Shown: positions 1 to 11,196, counted from the stretch's first letter. The stretch: DNA of 64,000 nt from Plantago major (GCA_026545765.1 CM048842.1:24121667-24185666); one strand, 5' to 3'. Translations and numbers: made by a program. Notes: a model not told the origin generated them from the sequence alone.

Positions 1-882
1 ACCAACCATACTCGCAATCTTACCTAAACTTTGTGTCCCCCCATAATCCCAAAGGCAACTGTGGCAACATAATCCAAACATGAGCCAATCTTAACATCTC
101 CTTGTTAAAAAACAAAATCAATAGTCCAAGGAATCAACACCATTGGCATATTATAAATAATGTACGGGCCATTTTTACTCACAGCATCCATATCCTCCTG
201 CGAAGAAAACTTCAGCAAAAAATAACCCTCCTCATTATAATAAATCCCAGGCATCGTCACAAAACTCCAGACCTTAGCTATGAACTGCCGAACCGAATTC
301 ATAGATAAATCTTCACCAAAATTATACATAACCAGAGTATGAGCCCTGAATTTCACCCCAGGCGCAACATCTTCCTCCAAAATCCGCACCTCCACCAACC
401 CATCCTTAACAACCGACGGAATAAATGGAATCTCCAAACTTTTATCCAGCACTCAATTCCCCCGAATCACATCAACCCAAGGAGTTTACGTCACCAAACT
501 TCATCCTCACAAGGAGTTTCGCTGCTGAAACTTCATCCCTGCATCAAGAATGTACATATCGATGAATCACCCACCAAACATGAACCCCCAATCGGCAACC
601 CAGATCGACGAATAGACATATCCGATGAATCATCAATCAAACGTGCCTCCTCTTCAACCATCGAAGAAAGAAAACCCCCGACCGGCATTTTGACCGGAGT
701 AACAAAAACAGGCGGCGAAATCCCAGCTTTGATCCGACAGCAATCGACTCCTTTCTCGATTTCTCACCCAACATGCTCTTCCCCAACGCTTTACCCGTAA
801 GCAAGATCTCCCTTCCCACCACCGGAGTAGTCGCCACTACCTCAGACGACGGCTGGCCACGACTTTTTGCCTTTTGCGGCAT
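1..882 (-). pseudogene. LINE ORF1 fragment with DUF4283 domain
   Basis: ORF1 of plant L1 elements encodes an RNA-binding particle protein. The start is the ATG at 882 (MPQKAKSRGQ), a basic N-terminus like that of the other ORF1 here (MKKAARGCPKK). After frame breaks, 452-105 encodes a DUF4283-like domain. Landmarks are LVMYNFGEDLSMNSV, WSFVTMPGIYYNEEGYF and NGPYIIYNMPMVL, which align with the matching stretch of the LINE ORF1 at 18961-19290. Bases 1-104 continue with a LPQLPLGLWG-like segment. The zinc knuckle lies beyond the window. At least two frameshifts make it non-functional. Confidence 0.75.
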
Positions 883-985
883 CGGAGAACACACACACTA
901 AGTGTGAGTATCACCGCCCCCAGTACGGGAAGAAAGAACGAGAGAACAGATGTAGAGTGAGAAAGAGAGAGAAACCAGTTCAACA
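1..985 (-). mobile_element. 5' part of an L1-type LINE (copy 1), cut by the window edge
   Basis: A non-LTR retrotransposon fragment read leftwards. It contains the 5' leader (about 883-985) and the first part of ORF1 (882 down to 1). The rest of ORF1, and ORF2, would lie outside the window. Its right edge abuts the 3' end of a Tekay-type element near 985; no target duplication can be assigned. The ORF1 sequence differs clearly from the LINE at 18452-23376, so this is a separate L1 family. Confidence 0.7.
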
Positions 986-1163
986 TCATGATAATGCTTC
1001 GATGTATATGTTATTTGATAATGCAATGCATGGTCAATATCTTAAGTTGATTGCTTTGTACGCTAAGTTTTCTTCTACTCGTTGTGTCTTGAGTGTTTTT
1101 ATGGGATACTTGATTTTTTTTTTAAGTGAAGTGTTTGTGATTTTCGAGGAAAAAAATTCTTTT

Positions 1164-1176
1164 AAGGTGGGGAGGA
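1164..1176 (+). promoter_or_regulatory. Polypurine tract of the Tekay-type element
   Basis: AAGGTGGGGAGGA lies directly before the LTR start TGTAACACC at 1177, the expected position for plus-strand DNA priming. It fixes the orientation and shows this is a 3' LTR. Confidence 0.75.
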
Positions 1177-3228
1177 TGTAACACCCCGGTTTTTTATTTA
1201 CCCGATTTAAGACGAATTAAAACGGTTTTAGACGATTTGGGCTAAGTTTCGAAGGAATTAAATAAAAGGCCCAAGTCTTTCATTGAACCCGGCCCATTAT
1301 TTTCCTAAACCTACTTTTAAAAGAAAAACCCTCAGTCGAATGATTCATGTTTTTACAAGACGAAGACGTCAAGAAAGAAACAAAGAAAGTTCAATTTTCG
1401 CGCGTAGTTTTCTGGTCAGCGCAACCTTTTTCTGAAATCAATTTCCGGTTCGTTAACCGTCGGATGTAGCTGATATTTGAAGAGAAGATTCCTAACAGAT
1501 CATTCTAAACGTTCACCAGACGGATCGACGTTTTGATATTTGAGTCATCCGTAATTGTCTGTAGAACAGAAGCCCTTCTATTCTTCGGTTACCAGCCTAC
1601 GTCTCCGTCAACCTAAGGCAAGTGAAGTTTTAGGAAAACTTATTTGTTTATGCAAGATTACATGTTTTGATTGATCGTATCATCTATGCTATGAATTTAT
1701 TTTGTGTTAAGCCATGGAACTGTTGCTAAATTGTGATTTGTCGCTGAACTTGTCATTCAACCATGATTATCGATCGAGATCACCGTGTAGCTAACTTATG
1801 TGTGTATGTACGCAGCTGACTTGCATTATTGAGCTCATGTCCTTTAATTGTATATTGTGTTTCAATAACTAGGTACTTGTTAATTAATTATGCTTAATCA
1901 CAATTAAGCATTATGTTACAGAGATAGATGACTACTTTTGTCCGTTAGTGTGTACCCATTCTATGTGTGTGAAATTCATATACATCAACTTAGAAATTAG
2001 TACTTTTATGTTGATTGACTAAGTACTGTTGTATGTATGTTTCCTGTTTCTCTATGCTTTTTATGTAAATGAGTCTTACTTGTTGTAGCTATTGATTATC
2101 GAACATAAGAATTATACTAACCTTAGAACTTTTAAATGTAAAGTTAACTGTAGCAAGCACGTTTGCTTAAAAGATTGGAATAACATCACAAGCTTCCTGG
2201 CTTGTTTTTAGTATTTTCCTAATTATTAAAGAATAATGCAAGACACTTTCTCAAAAGTTAACTGGATGAATGATTGAAAATAAAGAACTAATAAAGAAGG
2301 ATGGCTAGGTGTCTCTGTTGGATATACACCTCTAATGATTGAGCTGCGGCGTATAACGTATGTTGCTACGGTGAGCATACACATGTGAGCTGAGGCGAAA
2401 GCCGATGCGTATTACGTATACTGCTACGGTGAGTATACACAAGAGAGCCAATGCGTATAACGTATGTTGCTACGGTGAGCATACACGTATATCCAATATG
2501 AGGCGAAGCTTACCTAGACACCTTAATCAAGAATGAAGTATAAAGTGATTCTAGCTAAAGTCAAGAAAAGAGCTTGAATCAAAAGAATGTCTAAAGTGAT
2601 TCTAGCTAAAGCCAAGAAAAGAGCTTGAATCAAAAGAACGCTTCTAATGAATGGCAAGGAATGAATACTCAAGTCCAATGTTTAATGTCACGATTTGAAG
2701 TAAAGAATAAAGAAGACAACTTCCAATGAATGAACAAAGAATCGACGATGGATATTATCGATGTATAATGTTGTGATTGCATCTTATATATGATGTATGT
2801 TTTGATCATTTTATATTAATGTTTATTATGAATATGCACAATGTGATTTCTAGGGAACGAATGTGCTATGTGTTTAGTATGGCTTGCTTGCGAGTACAAG
2901 TAGGTACTCACCCTTGCCCCCCTTTGAGCCTCAGGTAATGCAAGAGCTGGAGTGGATCGGGACCGAGCTTGATGTTGATTCAGTACACCCATGTCAAGTT
3001 TAAGATACTGTTTTAGACTTCAAGATTTAAACTCTTATGTTATTTCTGCTGCAAAAGTCAATGTTTTAGTCAATGAATGCTCTATTTATTGTTCTCAACG
3101 CTCCGTTCGTCAAGTACGAACTAGTTTCAAAGTTTTAAATGACCACCAATTTTAATGTGTGCGTTTTTAGACGCACTAGCACGCTCTGATAATTACTCAT
3201 TTTTATTTTAAAAGAGCGGGGCGTTACA
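1177..3228 (+). repeat. Tekay-type 3' LTR (2052 bp)
   Basis: Ends are TG...CA with the inverted motif TGTAACRCCCCG. There is no coding content. Inside are three copies of a 23-nt hairpin (2358-2484) and a tandem duplication of about 57 bp at roughly 2530-2640 containing AGTGATTCTAGCTAAAG. The length is long but usual for this lineage. Confidence 0.75.
2358..2484 (+). repeat. Three hairpin repeats in the Tekay-type LTR
   Basis: Copies at 2358-2380, 2416-2438 and 2462-2484 share the central GCTACGGTG. Stems are GTATG/CATAC in copies 1 and 3 and GTATACT/AGTATAC in copy 2, so the paired bases change together while the loop is constant. Confidence 0.7.
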
Positions 3229-3461
3229 TTCTTGATCTTCAAAAATTGAGTTCTTTTGCTGGATGATTGCTTCTTGGTCTTCTTCAAAGGTATAAAAAAT
3301 TACATTCTGAGACCTAACATCCTATAAGATTTGCTAGACTAACATACTCAGTAAGCTTCCTCTTTTACAATGTTCAAGTGAACTAAGAGTACTTGTTACC
3401 TTTCTGAGCTAAGATATGTCATTGAGGTTGCTGATCAAAATCTAAATAGATATTCCTAACA
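3229..3461 (-). repeat. Fragment of a SIRE-like LTR (copy 1)
   Basis: This segment matches the last 230 bp of the complete minus-strand LTR at 11197-12661 and ends in the same TATTCCTAACA (revcomp TGTTAGGAATA, the LTR start). The rest of the LTR lies on the far side of the Tekay-type element or was lost. Confidence 0.75.
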
Positions 3462-3480
3462 AATTTCCCCCTTTTTGATC
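3462..3480 (-). promoter_or_regulatory. Polypurine tract of SIRE-like copy 1
   Basis: On the minus strand TGATCAAAAAGGGGGAAATT directly precedes the LTR start TGTTAGGAATA. The same arrangement occurs at 12662 (minus) and before 60300 (plus). Confidence 0.7.
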
Positions 3481-4752
3481 AGTCAACCATGACTATCTGA
3501 AAACCTAACATGACATGGATGAGGAAACAATCTAACACTTCAACTTTTCTTATGATCTTTTTAATTCATGTATTTAAGTGCAGAATGTAAACATTAACCA
3601 AATCACAAGGTGTGATCTTTGCTGACAAGTTGTCTTTTATAGATTGATATCTGAGAGTATGTTCATCATATAAATTACAATTAAGATTAGAGATAACTTT
3701 TTTAAAAATATTACAAAAAGGTACAGCCTGCAAGATACAAAATACATTGTTAATTAAAGAGATCAATAAGAGTAACCAAGCTCCAAGTGAACATTCTAAT
3801 TAACAAGTCTTCAAGTCTTCAGTAGGCAAGTTGATCAATCTGCAAATTTCCTATCCCCAAATCTTCTTATGTCGTCTGAGTATTCATAGAGCAATGTCCT
3901 GACTATCATCTTAGTGTTTCTTGCAATGTTACAGACTTCTCTGTATGATTTGGTAGGATTCTTCTTCACAAAGTGTTTGATCCACAAACACTTCCCCCAT
4001 TTCCAGGCATGCTCAATTTTGATATCTGAGAGTTTGAAGTATTCATATATGATCTTCAAATATTTGATGTCACCCTTGTATTGTTCTTCAGTCATGTAGA
4101 ATGACTAATAGGGTTCCACAGTAAGCCTTAGCCTTGTGCCTGTCCCAGTTAGGTTTGGATCTTGTGCACATCATCAGGTTTACCATAAGGACATTCTTCA
4201 GCCAGTTCTTTTCTCATTGCCTTTTGTATGGTTATGACTTCAAAATCTAACCAATTTTTTACATGATCAGGATTGATCAAGATAGGCTTGTCCTTTCTCC
4301 ATGCTTGTAGTTGCAGAAGGATTGGTATTGGAAGTCCCCCATCATTTACCAGTAGATTCATGAGTTCCAATATCCATTATCCATTCCTCTGATGAATGCA
4401 TCTGTAGACATGAGGATCATCATCAAGTTTCACATACTCAATTCTGGCTTCTTCTGGCCTGAGTTGTGGTTGACTTCTTCTCTTTTAAGCTCTTAGTCTG
4501 TTCCTCCTTTGTCTTGAGTTTTCTCTTGGGGGTTGTTGCTTGAAGAACCTTTCTGTATAGACTTGGTGTTTCCATAAGGTATTTTAGTTGTCAATGGAAC
4601 TGCAGCTATTGGCTTAGATGGGCTATCATCCCTTCATCTTTTTCTGTGAAGAGGAGCTTCATCATCATCAGTCTCCTCATCATCATCATCCTCAATTTTA
4701 GTGGGAGATTTACAACCCTTGTCATTGCCAAAAGGTTTGATGATCTGACCTC

Positions 4753-4819
4753 CTCCTTCTTCTTCTCCTCCTCCTCCTCCTCCTCCTCCTCCTCCTCCTC
4801 TTCTTCTTCTTCTTCTTCA
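4753..4819. repeat. TTC/TCC microsatellite (Glu tract in minus frame)
   Basis: Interrupted (TTC)n(TCC)n(TTC)n run. On the minus strand it encodes a Glu/Lys tract of the third ORF. Confidence 0.85.
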
Positions 4820-4828
4820 GAATCTTTA

Positions 4829-5078
4829 GAATGTTTTGTACAACTTCTTGATCGGTTAAACATGACTAAGGGGGAAAGTTCTCAGTGAGGAAGAGGAAAC
4901 AACAAAAGAAAGAGAACTGAGCCACCACTCAGAATCAATGAGCCCCCTAGTGAAAGTCTGCAGATTGTACCCACTACTCAGCAACCTCCTGCACAAGGAG
5001 TAGTCACAAGGGCCAGATCTCAGAAACCTCCATGGGAAACCAAGGCCCCAAGGAGAAGAAAATATAGAGGGAATGAAG

Positions 5079-5110
<32 letters not shown>

Positions 5111-5472
5111 GAAGAAGAAAATACAGAGGGAATGATGATGAATTCTTCTTCTTCTTCTTCTTCTTCTTCTTCTTCTTCTTCTTCTTCTTCTTCTTCTTCT
5201 TCTTCTTCTTCATCAACATCATCATTCCCTCTGTATTTTCTTTTCCTTGGGGCCTTGGTATCCCATGGAGGTTTTTGAGATCTGTCCCTTGTGACTACTC
5301 CTTGTGCAGGAGGTTGCTGAGTAGTGGGCACAATCTGTAGACTTTGACTAGAGGGCTCATTGATTCTGAGTGGTGGCTCAGTTCTCTTTGTTTTGTTGTT
5401 TCCTCTTCCTCTCTGAGAACTTTCACCCTTAGTCATGTTTGACTGATCAAGAAGTTATACAAAAGATTCTGA
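4829..5472. repeat. Large inverted repeat around a GAA/TTC microsatellite
   Basis: Left arm 4829-5075 and right arm 5226-5472 are near-identical reverse complements; for example the MTKGESSQ start occurs on the plus strand at 4862 and on the minus strand at 5436. The loop is GAA repeats (about 5074-5122) followed by TTC repeats (about 5146-5211). A further TTC/TCC tract lies at 4753-4819. One arm belongs to the ORF of SIRE-like copy 1; the other is an inverted duplicate. Confidence 0.8.
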
Positions 5473-6227
5473 TAGAGATTCAAAATTCTTTTGTAGTGCA
5501 TTGTATGCAGCTACCAGTTGCTGCAATTAAGCTCTTAGCTCCTGATTTTGTTTGATAATGCCCTTGTCTTTGTGTGTGAGGTGAGCAATGGATTCTCTAG
5601 TGGAATCTACCTTTCCAGAGGCATAAATTGCTTAATTCAGGGCTTTTTGGGTTAGGTTATTGTCATCTCCCTTACCATGCCTAGATCTCTCTGAGCAATG
5701 ACCAGGCTGGTTGTTCTCTGAGTGAGTAGCTCTGTGAACTTTTTTAGTTCCTCAGGGACAGATGCAATTACTTCTTAATTTTGATTTTTTAACTCCTTGC
5801 GGAGTTCTATTATGACCTTGGATCTGTCCAACTGGTCAGTGGAGTGAACATTTGGCATCTTGCTGAAGCTTTGAGGAGCAATCAGCTTTCTTTTAATATG
5901 TGAAACCACCATATGCTCATCTGGGTGGTCTGCCAATTTGTTAGTTTCTGAGTCATCAGACCCATCACTCCAGTTATCTTCATCCTCTAGGGCTTCTTCT
6001 TCACCATCTGCAAACCTAGCAACCATCTCAGAGATAGGCTTCTTTCCTTTCAGTGAGGAGGTGGATGGTATTGATTTTGGTAATGCAGCCTCAGCATCAT
6101 GCCTGTCCTCAGATACTTGTACAACATCTATTTCCTAAGCAATTGCTTGGATAGCAAGCTGGAGTTTCTTTTGCTCAGCAAGGGCTTCTTCCTCCTTGTG
6201 AGTTAGTTTATCAATCTTGTAACGCCC

Positions 6228-6413
6228 CGAAAATTACACTACTTTTTAAAAACACATAGGCGATAAATAAATAACGAAATGACAATCAAAAAGCTTTGAG
6301 AAGCTAAAATTCTAACAATTGACTTGCGAAAGACACTATTTTCAAAAGTAGGGGCTAAAACTTCAAAAAATTCCAATTAAGTCCCCACTCTCACTCTAGT
6401 TGCAGAACGTCTA
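6228..6413 (-). repeat. Chromovirus-type LTR, left part (minus strand), interrupted at 6414
   Basis: Begins TGTAACGCCCCG, the reverse complement of a Tekay-type LTR 3' end (CGGGGCGTTACA, compare 3217-3228). It interrupts the SIRE-like ORF; the flank is AATCT at 6223-6227. Sequence resumes after element D at 9884. Since ORF sequence rather than a primer site lies left of it, it is either a 3' LTR or a solo LTR. Confidence 0.55.
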
Positions 6414-7752
6414 TGATGAGTCGATTTTACATCGTCTCATTCGGTCTTTTACCGTCTTATTGTCATTCTCAAGTATAGGTCTTATGTGTTATATAAGTGT
6501 TTTGTTACGTTTTTGTGTTTTTTGTGTTTTGTAGGTGTTTGGTGAAAACACATTAAAACAAGGGCTAAACCAGTGCATGTAATGCATTAATGGAAGTATG
6601 AAAGTTTATGGACCTGAAAGTTCATTGAAAAAGGAGTTGATCGGTCGAACCAGAAGTGGATTCGGACTTCGGACGAATATTTTAGAGCCGTTTAAGTGAA
6701 AGCGCGCGAAATTCGAACTATGATGGAGCAGCTTTGGCATTTTGGCCATAACTTTTGATATTAATTCCGATTGACCTGATCTTAGTGTCCACGCGTAGAT
6801 ACGACCAAGAGCTACATCTTTGAAGAAGGAACCATCTCCATATTCCGACGTTTAGAGGACCAAAAACGGCCTGCGGACGCCAGCTCAATCTTGGCGGGCG
6901 CCAAACTCAATCTTTGTGGGCGCCATGAAGATTTGGCGGGCGCCAAACTCGTCGAGAACGAGTTGGCGGATGCCAGCTCCATTTTGGCGGGCGCCAACTC
7001 CCTTTTTGGGCCCTTTTTGGCCCGTTTTCGGCCCAAAACGTGATTTTCAGCGTTTTTCACTATATATAACCTATTTTCTTGATCTTTTAGACACAACTTC
7101 ATTATTATTCTTATCTTCTTATTGCTTTTCGACCTAGAACCTTTCCAAGGCAATTACCTGCCTATTATTGGAGGTAATTGAACCGTTTATCTTGTAATCC
7201 GAAGATTGCCATTGATTGGGAGATTATCTACATAGTTTTTCGCATCGATTCGTTTCGGTTCTTGAATTCTACCTAGGGTTTGTGACAATGAAGGGTAAAT
7301 TTGTATCAATCCATTCGAATCTTTGTTTCTTGCTTTAGATTATGTTTGGAGCCTGTTTATATACAGTATTGATTGTGTCTTCGCATAATATGAGTAGCTA
7401 AACACCCCGATTATGGGGTGGTGACTGATTCAATGCATGCTAGCTAGGGTTCATGAGATTCGTAGTGCATCGGGTTTAGATTACTTGTGCTTTTTAGATT
7501 TATCTCATATCTTGCTATTCTGTTTGTCGAGCATGCTAGCAAAATCACTGCTAGATTAAACATTTAATCAATACACCAAAATGTCTTTCGTCTTGCTCGA
7601 TCTAACAGTTTAGATTGCAAACGGTAATAGTGGGATTAGCTATATTGATTGTAGCCTAATGGAATTGACGCCTCCACTAGTACTATTCATTTTTTAACTC
7701 AAGATTGTGACAACTTGCGTAATCTATCCTGTGAATCGTATGTATCCTGCTA
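6414..7752 (+). repeat. 5' LTR of element D, 3'-truncated
   Basis: Starts TGATGAGTCGATTTTAC. Contains TTGGCGGGCGCCAA palindromes (about 6878-7000), a TATATATAA box (7061-7069), TGAGTAGCTAAAC (7391-7403) followed by the hairpin CACCCC/GGGGTG (7403-7420), and a TGGAATTGACG hairpin near 7660. It lacks the last roughly 250 bp present in the 3' LTR. Confidence 0.85.
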
Positions 7753-8286
7753 TAAGCATATGGGTCATATATAAGACTGCAAAAATGAGTATGCAAAAAA
7801 TGAAAAAAATATATATATTGAAGAAAGAGAGAACGACTGCCATTTGATGAGTCTACTGCTGATTGTTACAGAGCTATGAAAAAGTCCATTCCTACTTAAC
7901 TGATTGAGTACATTGCATGAGGTATTTGAGGCATCTTTGTGACGCAAGTCATCTTCCTTATCTCTTTATATTCTTGTGTGACTACCCCTACTGGAAACTT
8001 CCAGGAGTGTGAGAGATTAATTGCATAGGATCCACTTGTGAGGGACAACTATTTAGACTTAAGTTCTATTTACTTTGTAAACTAACTTTTTGGGCTTATG
8101 CATGTGATTCTGTAAATGCCAGTTTGATTTTAAACCTATTGCATTCTTTAGGCTTATTAATTGCAATAGTGATTCGGTAGCTTGGGAGCTAGACTTTGTC
8201 TGTGTGTCTTTGTGTTTTGTTTATTTTTCTAGGATTTTTAGAGAGTCTATTGCTTGAGGACAAGCAAGGGTTCGGTTTGGGGAGTT
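7753..8286 (+). other. 3' noncoding remnant of element D
   Basis: Matches the 3' noncoding part of element B. It holds the hairpin CTGGAAACTTCCAG (7991-8004), the hairpin GCTTGAGGACAAGC (8252-8265) and the polypurine tract GGTTTGGGGAG just before the LTR. No coding potential was seen. Confidence 0.75.
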
Positions 8287-9878
8287 TGATGAGTCGATTT
8301 TATATCGTATCATTTGGTCTTTTTTACCATCTTATTGTCATTCTCAAGTATAGTTCTTATGTGTTTTATTATTGTTTTGTTATGTTTTTGTGTTTTTTGT
8401 GTTTTGTAGGTGTTTGGTGAAAACGCATTAAAACAAGGGTTAACCAGTGCATGTAATGCATCAATGGAAGTATGGAAGTTTATGGACCTGAAAGGTGGTT
8501 GAAAAAGGTGTTGATCGGTCAAAACATAAGTGGATTCGGACTTCGGACGAATATTTTAGAGCCGTTTAAGTGAAAGCGCGAAATTCGAACTATGATGGAG
8601 CAGCTTTGGAATTTTGGTCATAGCTTTTGCATATAAACTCCGATTGACTTGATCTTAGTGTCCACACGTAGATACGACCAAGATCTACATCTGTGAAGAA
8701 GGAACCATCTCCAGATTACGGCGTTGAGAGGACCAAAAATGGCCTCGCGGACGCCAGCTCAATCTTGGCGGGCGCCAAGGAGATTTGGCGGGTGCCAAAC
8801 TCGTCCAGAACGAGTTGGCGGACGCCAGCTCCATTTTGGCGGGCGCCAACTCCCTTTTTGGGCCATTTTTGGCCCGTTTTCGGCCCATAAATCACGTTTT
8901 TCACTATATAGAACCTATTTTCTTGATCTTTTAGACACAACTACATTATTATTCTCTTCTTATTGCTTTTCGACCTAGAACCTTTCCAAGGCAATTACCT
9001 ACATATTCTTGGAGGTAATTGAACCGTTTATATTGTAATCCGAAGATTGACATTGATTGGGAGATTATCTACGTAGCTTTTTGCATCGATTCATTTCGGT
9101 TCTTCAATTCCACCTAGGGTTTGTCACAACGAAGGGTAAATTTGTATCAATCCATTCGAATCTTTGTTTCTTGCTTTTAGATTATATTTGGAGCCTGTTT
9201 ATATACAATATTGATTATATCTTCGCATAATATGAGTACCTAAATACCCCGATTATGGGGTGGTGACTAATTCAATGCATGCTAGCTAGGGTTCATGAGA
9301 TTCGAAGTGCATCGGGTTTAGATTACTTGTGCTTTTTAGATTAATCGCATATCTTGATATTCTGTTTGTCGAGCATGCCAGGATAGTCACTGTTAGATTA
9401 AGCATTTACTAAATACACCAAAATGTCTTTCGTCTTGCTCGATCTAACAGTTTAGATTGCAAACTGTAATAGTAGGGTTAGCTAGATTGATTGTAGCCTA
9501 GTGGAATTGACGCCTCCACTAGTGCTATTCGTTTTTGAACTCAAGATTTTGACAACTTGCGTAATCTATCCTGTGAATCGTATGTATCCTGCTAGCTAGC
9601 TTGTTTTACGTTACCACTCTATAATTCTCCTTATTCATATCATTGTCGTTTAGATTAATCTGTTTTCTAGTTAGATTGCATAAGTAGGTAGATAATATAG
9701 AACAAATTCGCTGCCGAAGCAAACAACCCTTTTACTACTTTGTTTACTGTAATTACTATTCGTAAACAAGACTCAGCTTAGTTAAGTCCTTCAATAAATC
9801 CACTACACTACAGGTTTTCATAGTGTTGAGGATTAACTCTTGTCTTAAAACAAATTTGAACTTTGATTTGACATATCA
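8287..9878 (+). repeat. 3' LTR of element D (1592 bp)
   Basis: Starts TGATGAGTCGATTTTAT and ends TTGACATATCA. Palindromes TTGGCGGGCGCCAA at about 8750-8850, TATATA box 8905-8910, and a 25-nt hairpin at 9498-9522 with stem CTAGTGG/CCACTAG. Confidence 0.85.
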
Positions 9879-9883
9879 GTCTA

Positions 9884-11196
9884 CCCGACTCGGCACTTCA
9901 ACTTTCTCGGAAATTAGAAGGAAAACGAAAGAGTGTGAGACAAAAATCTTAGTGATGTTCATGTGTGATAGTAGAAATGACATAACAATAGAGAAATCAT
10001 CAGGTAAATCCAAAAATATACAATCATATCATATAACGAATCAATAACGATGCAATCAATCGTTTGCTGGTGCAGTCTCCTTATAACCCCAATCCGATCC
10101 CTTATCACTCCACTCAATCAATCAATACCCGCCATGGTACGGGGTGGTACACTACTACCCCTAAGACCTCAGCGACTTCTGCCTCGCGTCAAAGAGAAGT
10201 AAGCCAGAGCAACCCACAAACATATCGACAGTCACCACTGCTCGAAAATGCAATGAGTATACCCTAACCGAAAACTTGGCCAAAACAATTAATATCTATC
10301 AATCAATTGAAAACCATAACATATTCAATATATATATCTTTATATTTGAGCGGAAGCGATGCCAAATCAATTTTGATGCAAAGTTTGAAAGTGAATGAGT
10401 AGTAAACTTTAATGCAATACGTATATATAATAATAAAAACATGTACTTCATTGGTTTACGCAAGCGGTTTAAGAACACTCACCGCAAATGGCTTCTCGTC
10501 AAAACTCAAAACTCGGAGGACTCAAACCATGTATCCCTGATAAAAGGAATACTACTTAACAAATGAAGCAAGAATAAATTAAAGCTACCCTTTAACCCCA
10601 CGACTTTCGAAACAAAACAAGACATAAAGTAGAAGAAACAACTAAGCACAAGAATACATAACTATTTTAGCAATTTTGTTAATGACAACAGTAAAATAAA
10701 ATTGGAACAAAACAATGAGGCAAGCTGGTATCGATCCGAGAACCTCTACAATTAACAAACTCAGCCAGTTAGCCACTCGGCTATAACAGGTTTTGTTAAC
10801 CAACTTGCAGAAGAAAACATAAACTACATCTTCAGATCGTAATAGGCAGAAACAGAAATTAGCAAAATAATAAAGCACATGCTGGGCAAGAAACCAAGAC
10901 CTCCGCAACAAACATATTAGATCCACAACACATAGACCACTCGAAGACAGCCAATTTGATGGTAATAATTATAAGTTTTGGAAAAACATTTAGAAGTTCG
11001 AAGCTGTTTATTTAGAAAACATAAACATGGATGATCAGAACAAAAGGGGAAACAGAGCATGCGAAAATAAACAAATCTCAGAACAATTAAACTCAAAACA
11101 GGCAAATCACATAGCATGTTACATAAACTTGTAGGCAAGAACAGGACAATTACATAAGTTTTTCCCAAAATCCCAGCTACAAAAAGGAAAACAAGG
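9884..11196 (-). repeat. Chromovirus-type LTR or element body, right part (minus strand)
   Basis: Continuation, after the D target duplication, of the LTR begun at 6228. It is noncoding and includes a tRNA-like segment at 10727-10783. It ends where SIRE-like copy 2 begins at 11197. Its own far terminus (expected CGGGGTGTTACA) is not in the window, so the assignment is moderate. Confidence 0.45.
10727..10783 (-). other. tRNA-like segment with pol III A and B boxes
   Basis: On the minus strand TAGCCGAGTGG (10783-10773) fits the A-box consensus and GGATCGATACC (10737-10727) fits the B box with one mismatch, 35 nt apart as in tRNA genes. The order resembles the 5' half of a tRNA-Ser-like gene. 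I cannot fold a full cloverleaf, so this is a tRNA relic, a SINE head or an LTR-borne copy rather than a working tRNA gene. Confidence 0.4.

Larger units (their letters stand above)
986..3228 (+). mobile_element. Tekay-type chromovirus 3' end (short internal remnant plus LTR)
   Basis: Only the terminal internal sequence (about 986-1176) and one LTR remain. The LTR starts TGTAACACCCCGG, ends CGGGGCGTTACA and is preceded by a polypurine tract, so it is the 3' LTR of a plus-strand element whose coding region and 5' LTR are missing. TGTAACACCCCG/CGGGGYGTTACA ends are typical of plant Tekay/Del chromoviruses. The element lies against a fragment of SIRE-like LTR at 3229, which suggests insertion into that LTR followed by loss of the left part. 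Confidence 0.7.
3835..6200 (-). pseudogene. Additional 3' ORF of SIRE-like copy 1 (unknown function), broken
   Basis: Reading right to left: a KLTHKEEEALAEQKK helix (about 6200-6130); a segment with ADHPDEHMVVSHIKRKL (6026-5775) that matches copy 2 at 14670-14393; a basic MTKGESSQRGRG region (5436); a long Glu tract encoded by a GAA/TTC microsatellite; and a C-terminal domain at 4370-3835 with LLVNDGGLPIPILLQLQAWRKDKPI and WKWGKCLWIKHFVKKNPTKSY. The C-terminal domain is conserved in copies 2 (13026-13893) and 3 (51841-52368). I do not recognise the family; no transmembrane segment is evident, so an envelope role is not supported. It is broken by frameshifts and by the inverted duplication at 4829-5472. 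Confidence 0.6.
3462..6227 (-). mobile_element. Putative SIRE-like (Ty1/copia) element, copy 1, 3' internal part
   Basis: From the LTR leftover at 3461, the minus strand contains a 3' noncoding stretch (3462-3834) and then a long broken third ORF up to 6227, where a chromovirus-type LTR interrupts it. No gag, integrase or RT is present, so the SIRE assignment is an inference. It rests on the TGTTAGG LTR start, the AAAAAGGGGGA polypurine tract and the homopolymeric G run near the LTR 3' end, as seen in the full LTRs at 11229 and 61699. Confidence 0.5.
6414..9878 (+). mobile_element. Element D: Athila-like Ty3/gypsy with internal region deleted
   Basis: Flanked by a perfect 5-bp duplication GTCTA (6409-6413 and 9879-9883). 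It consists of a 5' LTR that breaks off near 7752, a short 3' noncoding segment (7753-8286) and a 3' LTR (8287-9878). All coding sequence is gone. The 7753-8286 segment matches 34177-34703 of element B, so D was a B-like element that lost everything between the middle of its 5' LTR and its 3' noncoding region. Confidence 0.85.

Noticed and set aside
867..1181. 104-codon plus frame ending KNSFKVGRM
   Set aside because: Crosses the LINE leader and ends in the polypurine tract of the Tekay-type element; not a single gene.
6812..7153. Frame with repeated LAPAKxELAS (also 8685-8978)
   Set aside because: Translation of the TTGGCGGGCGCCAA array in element D's LTRs.
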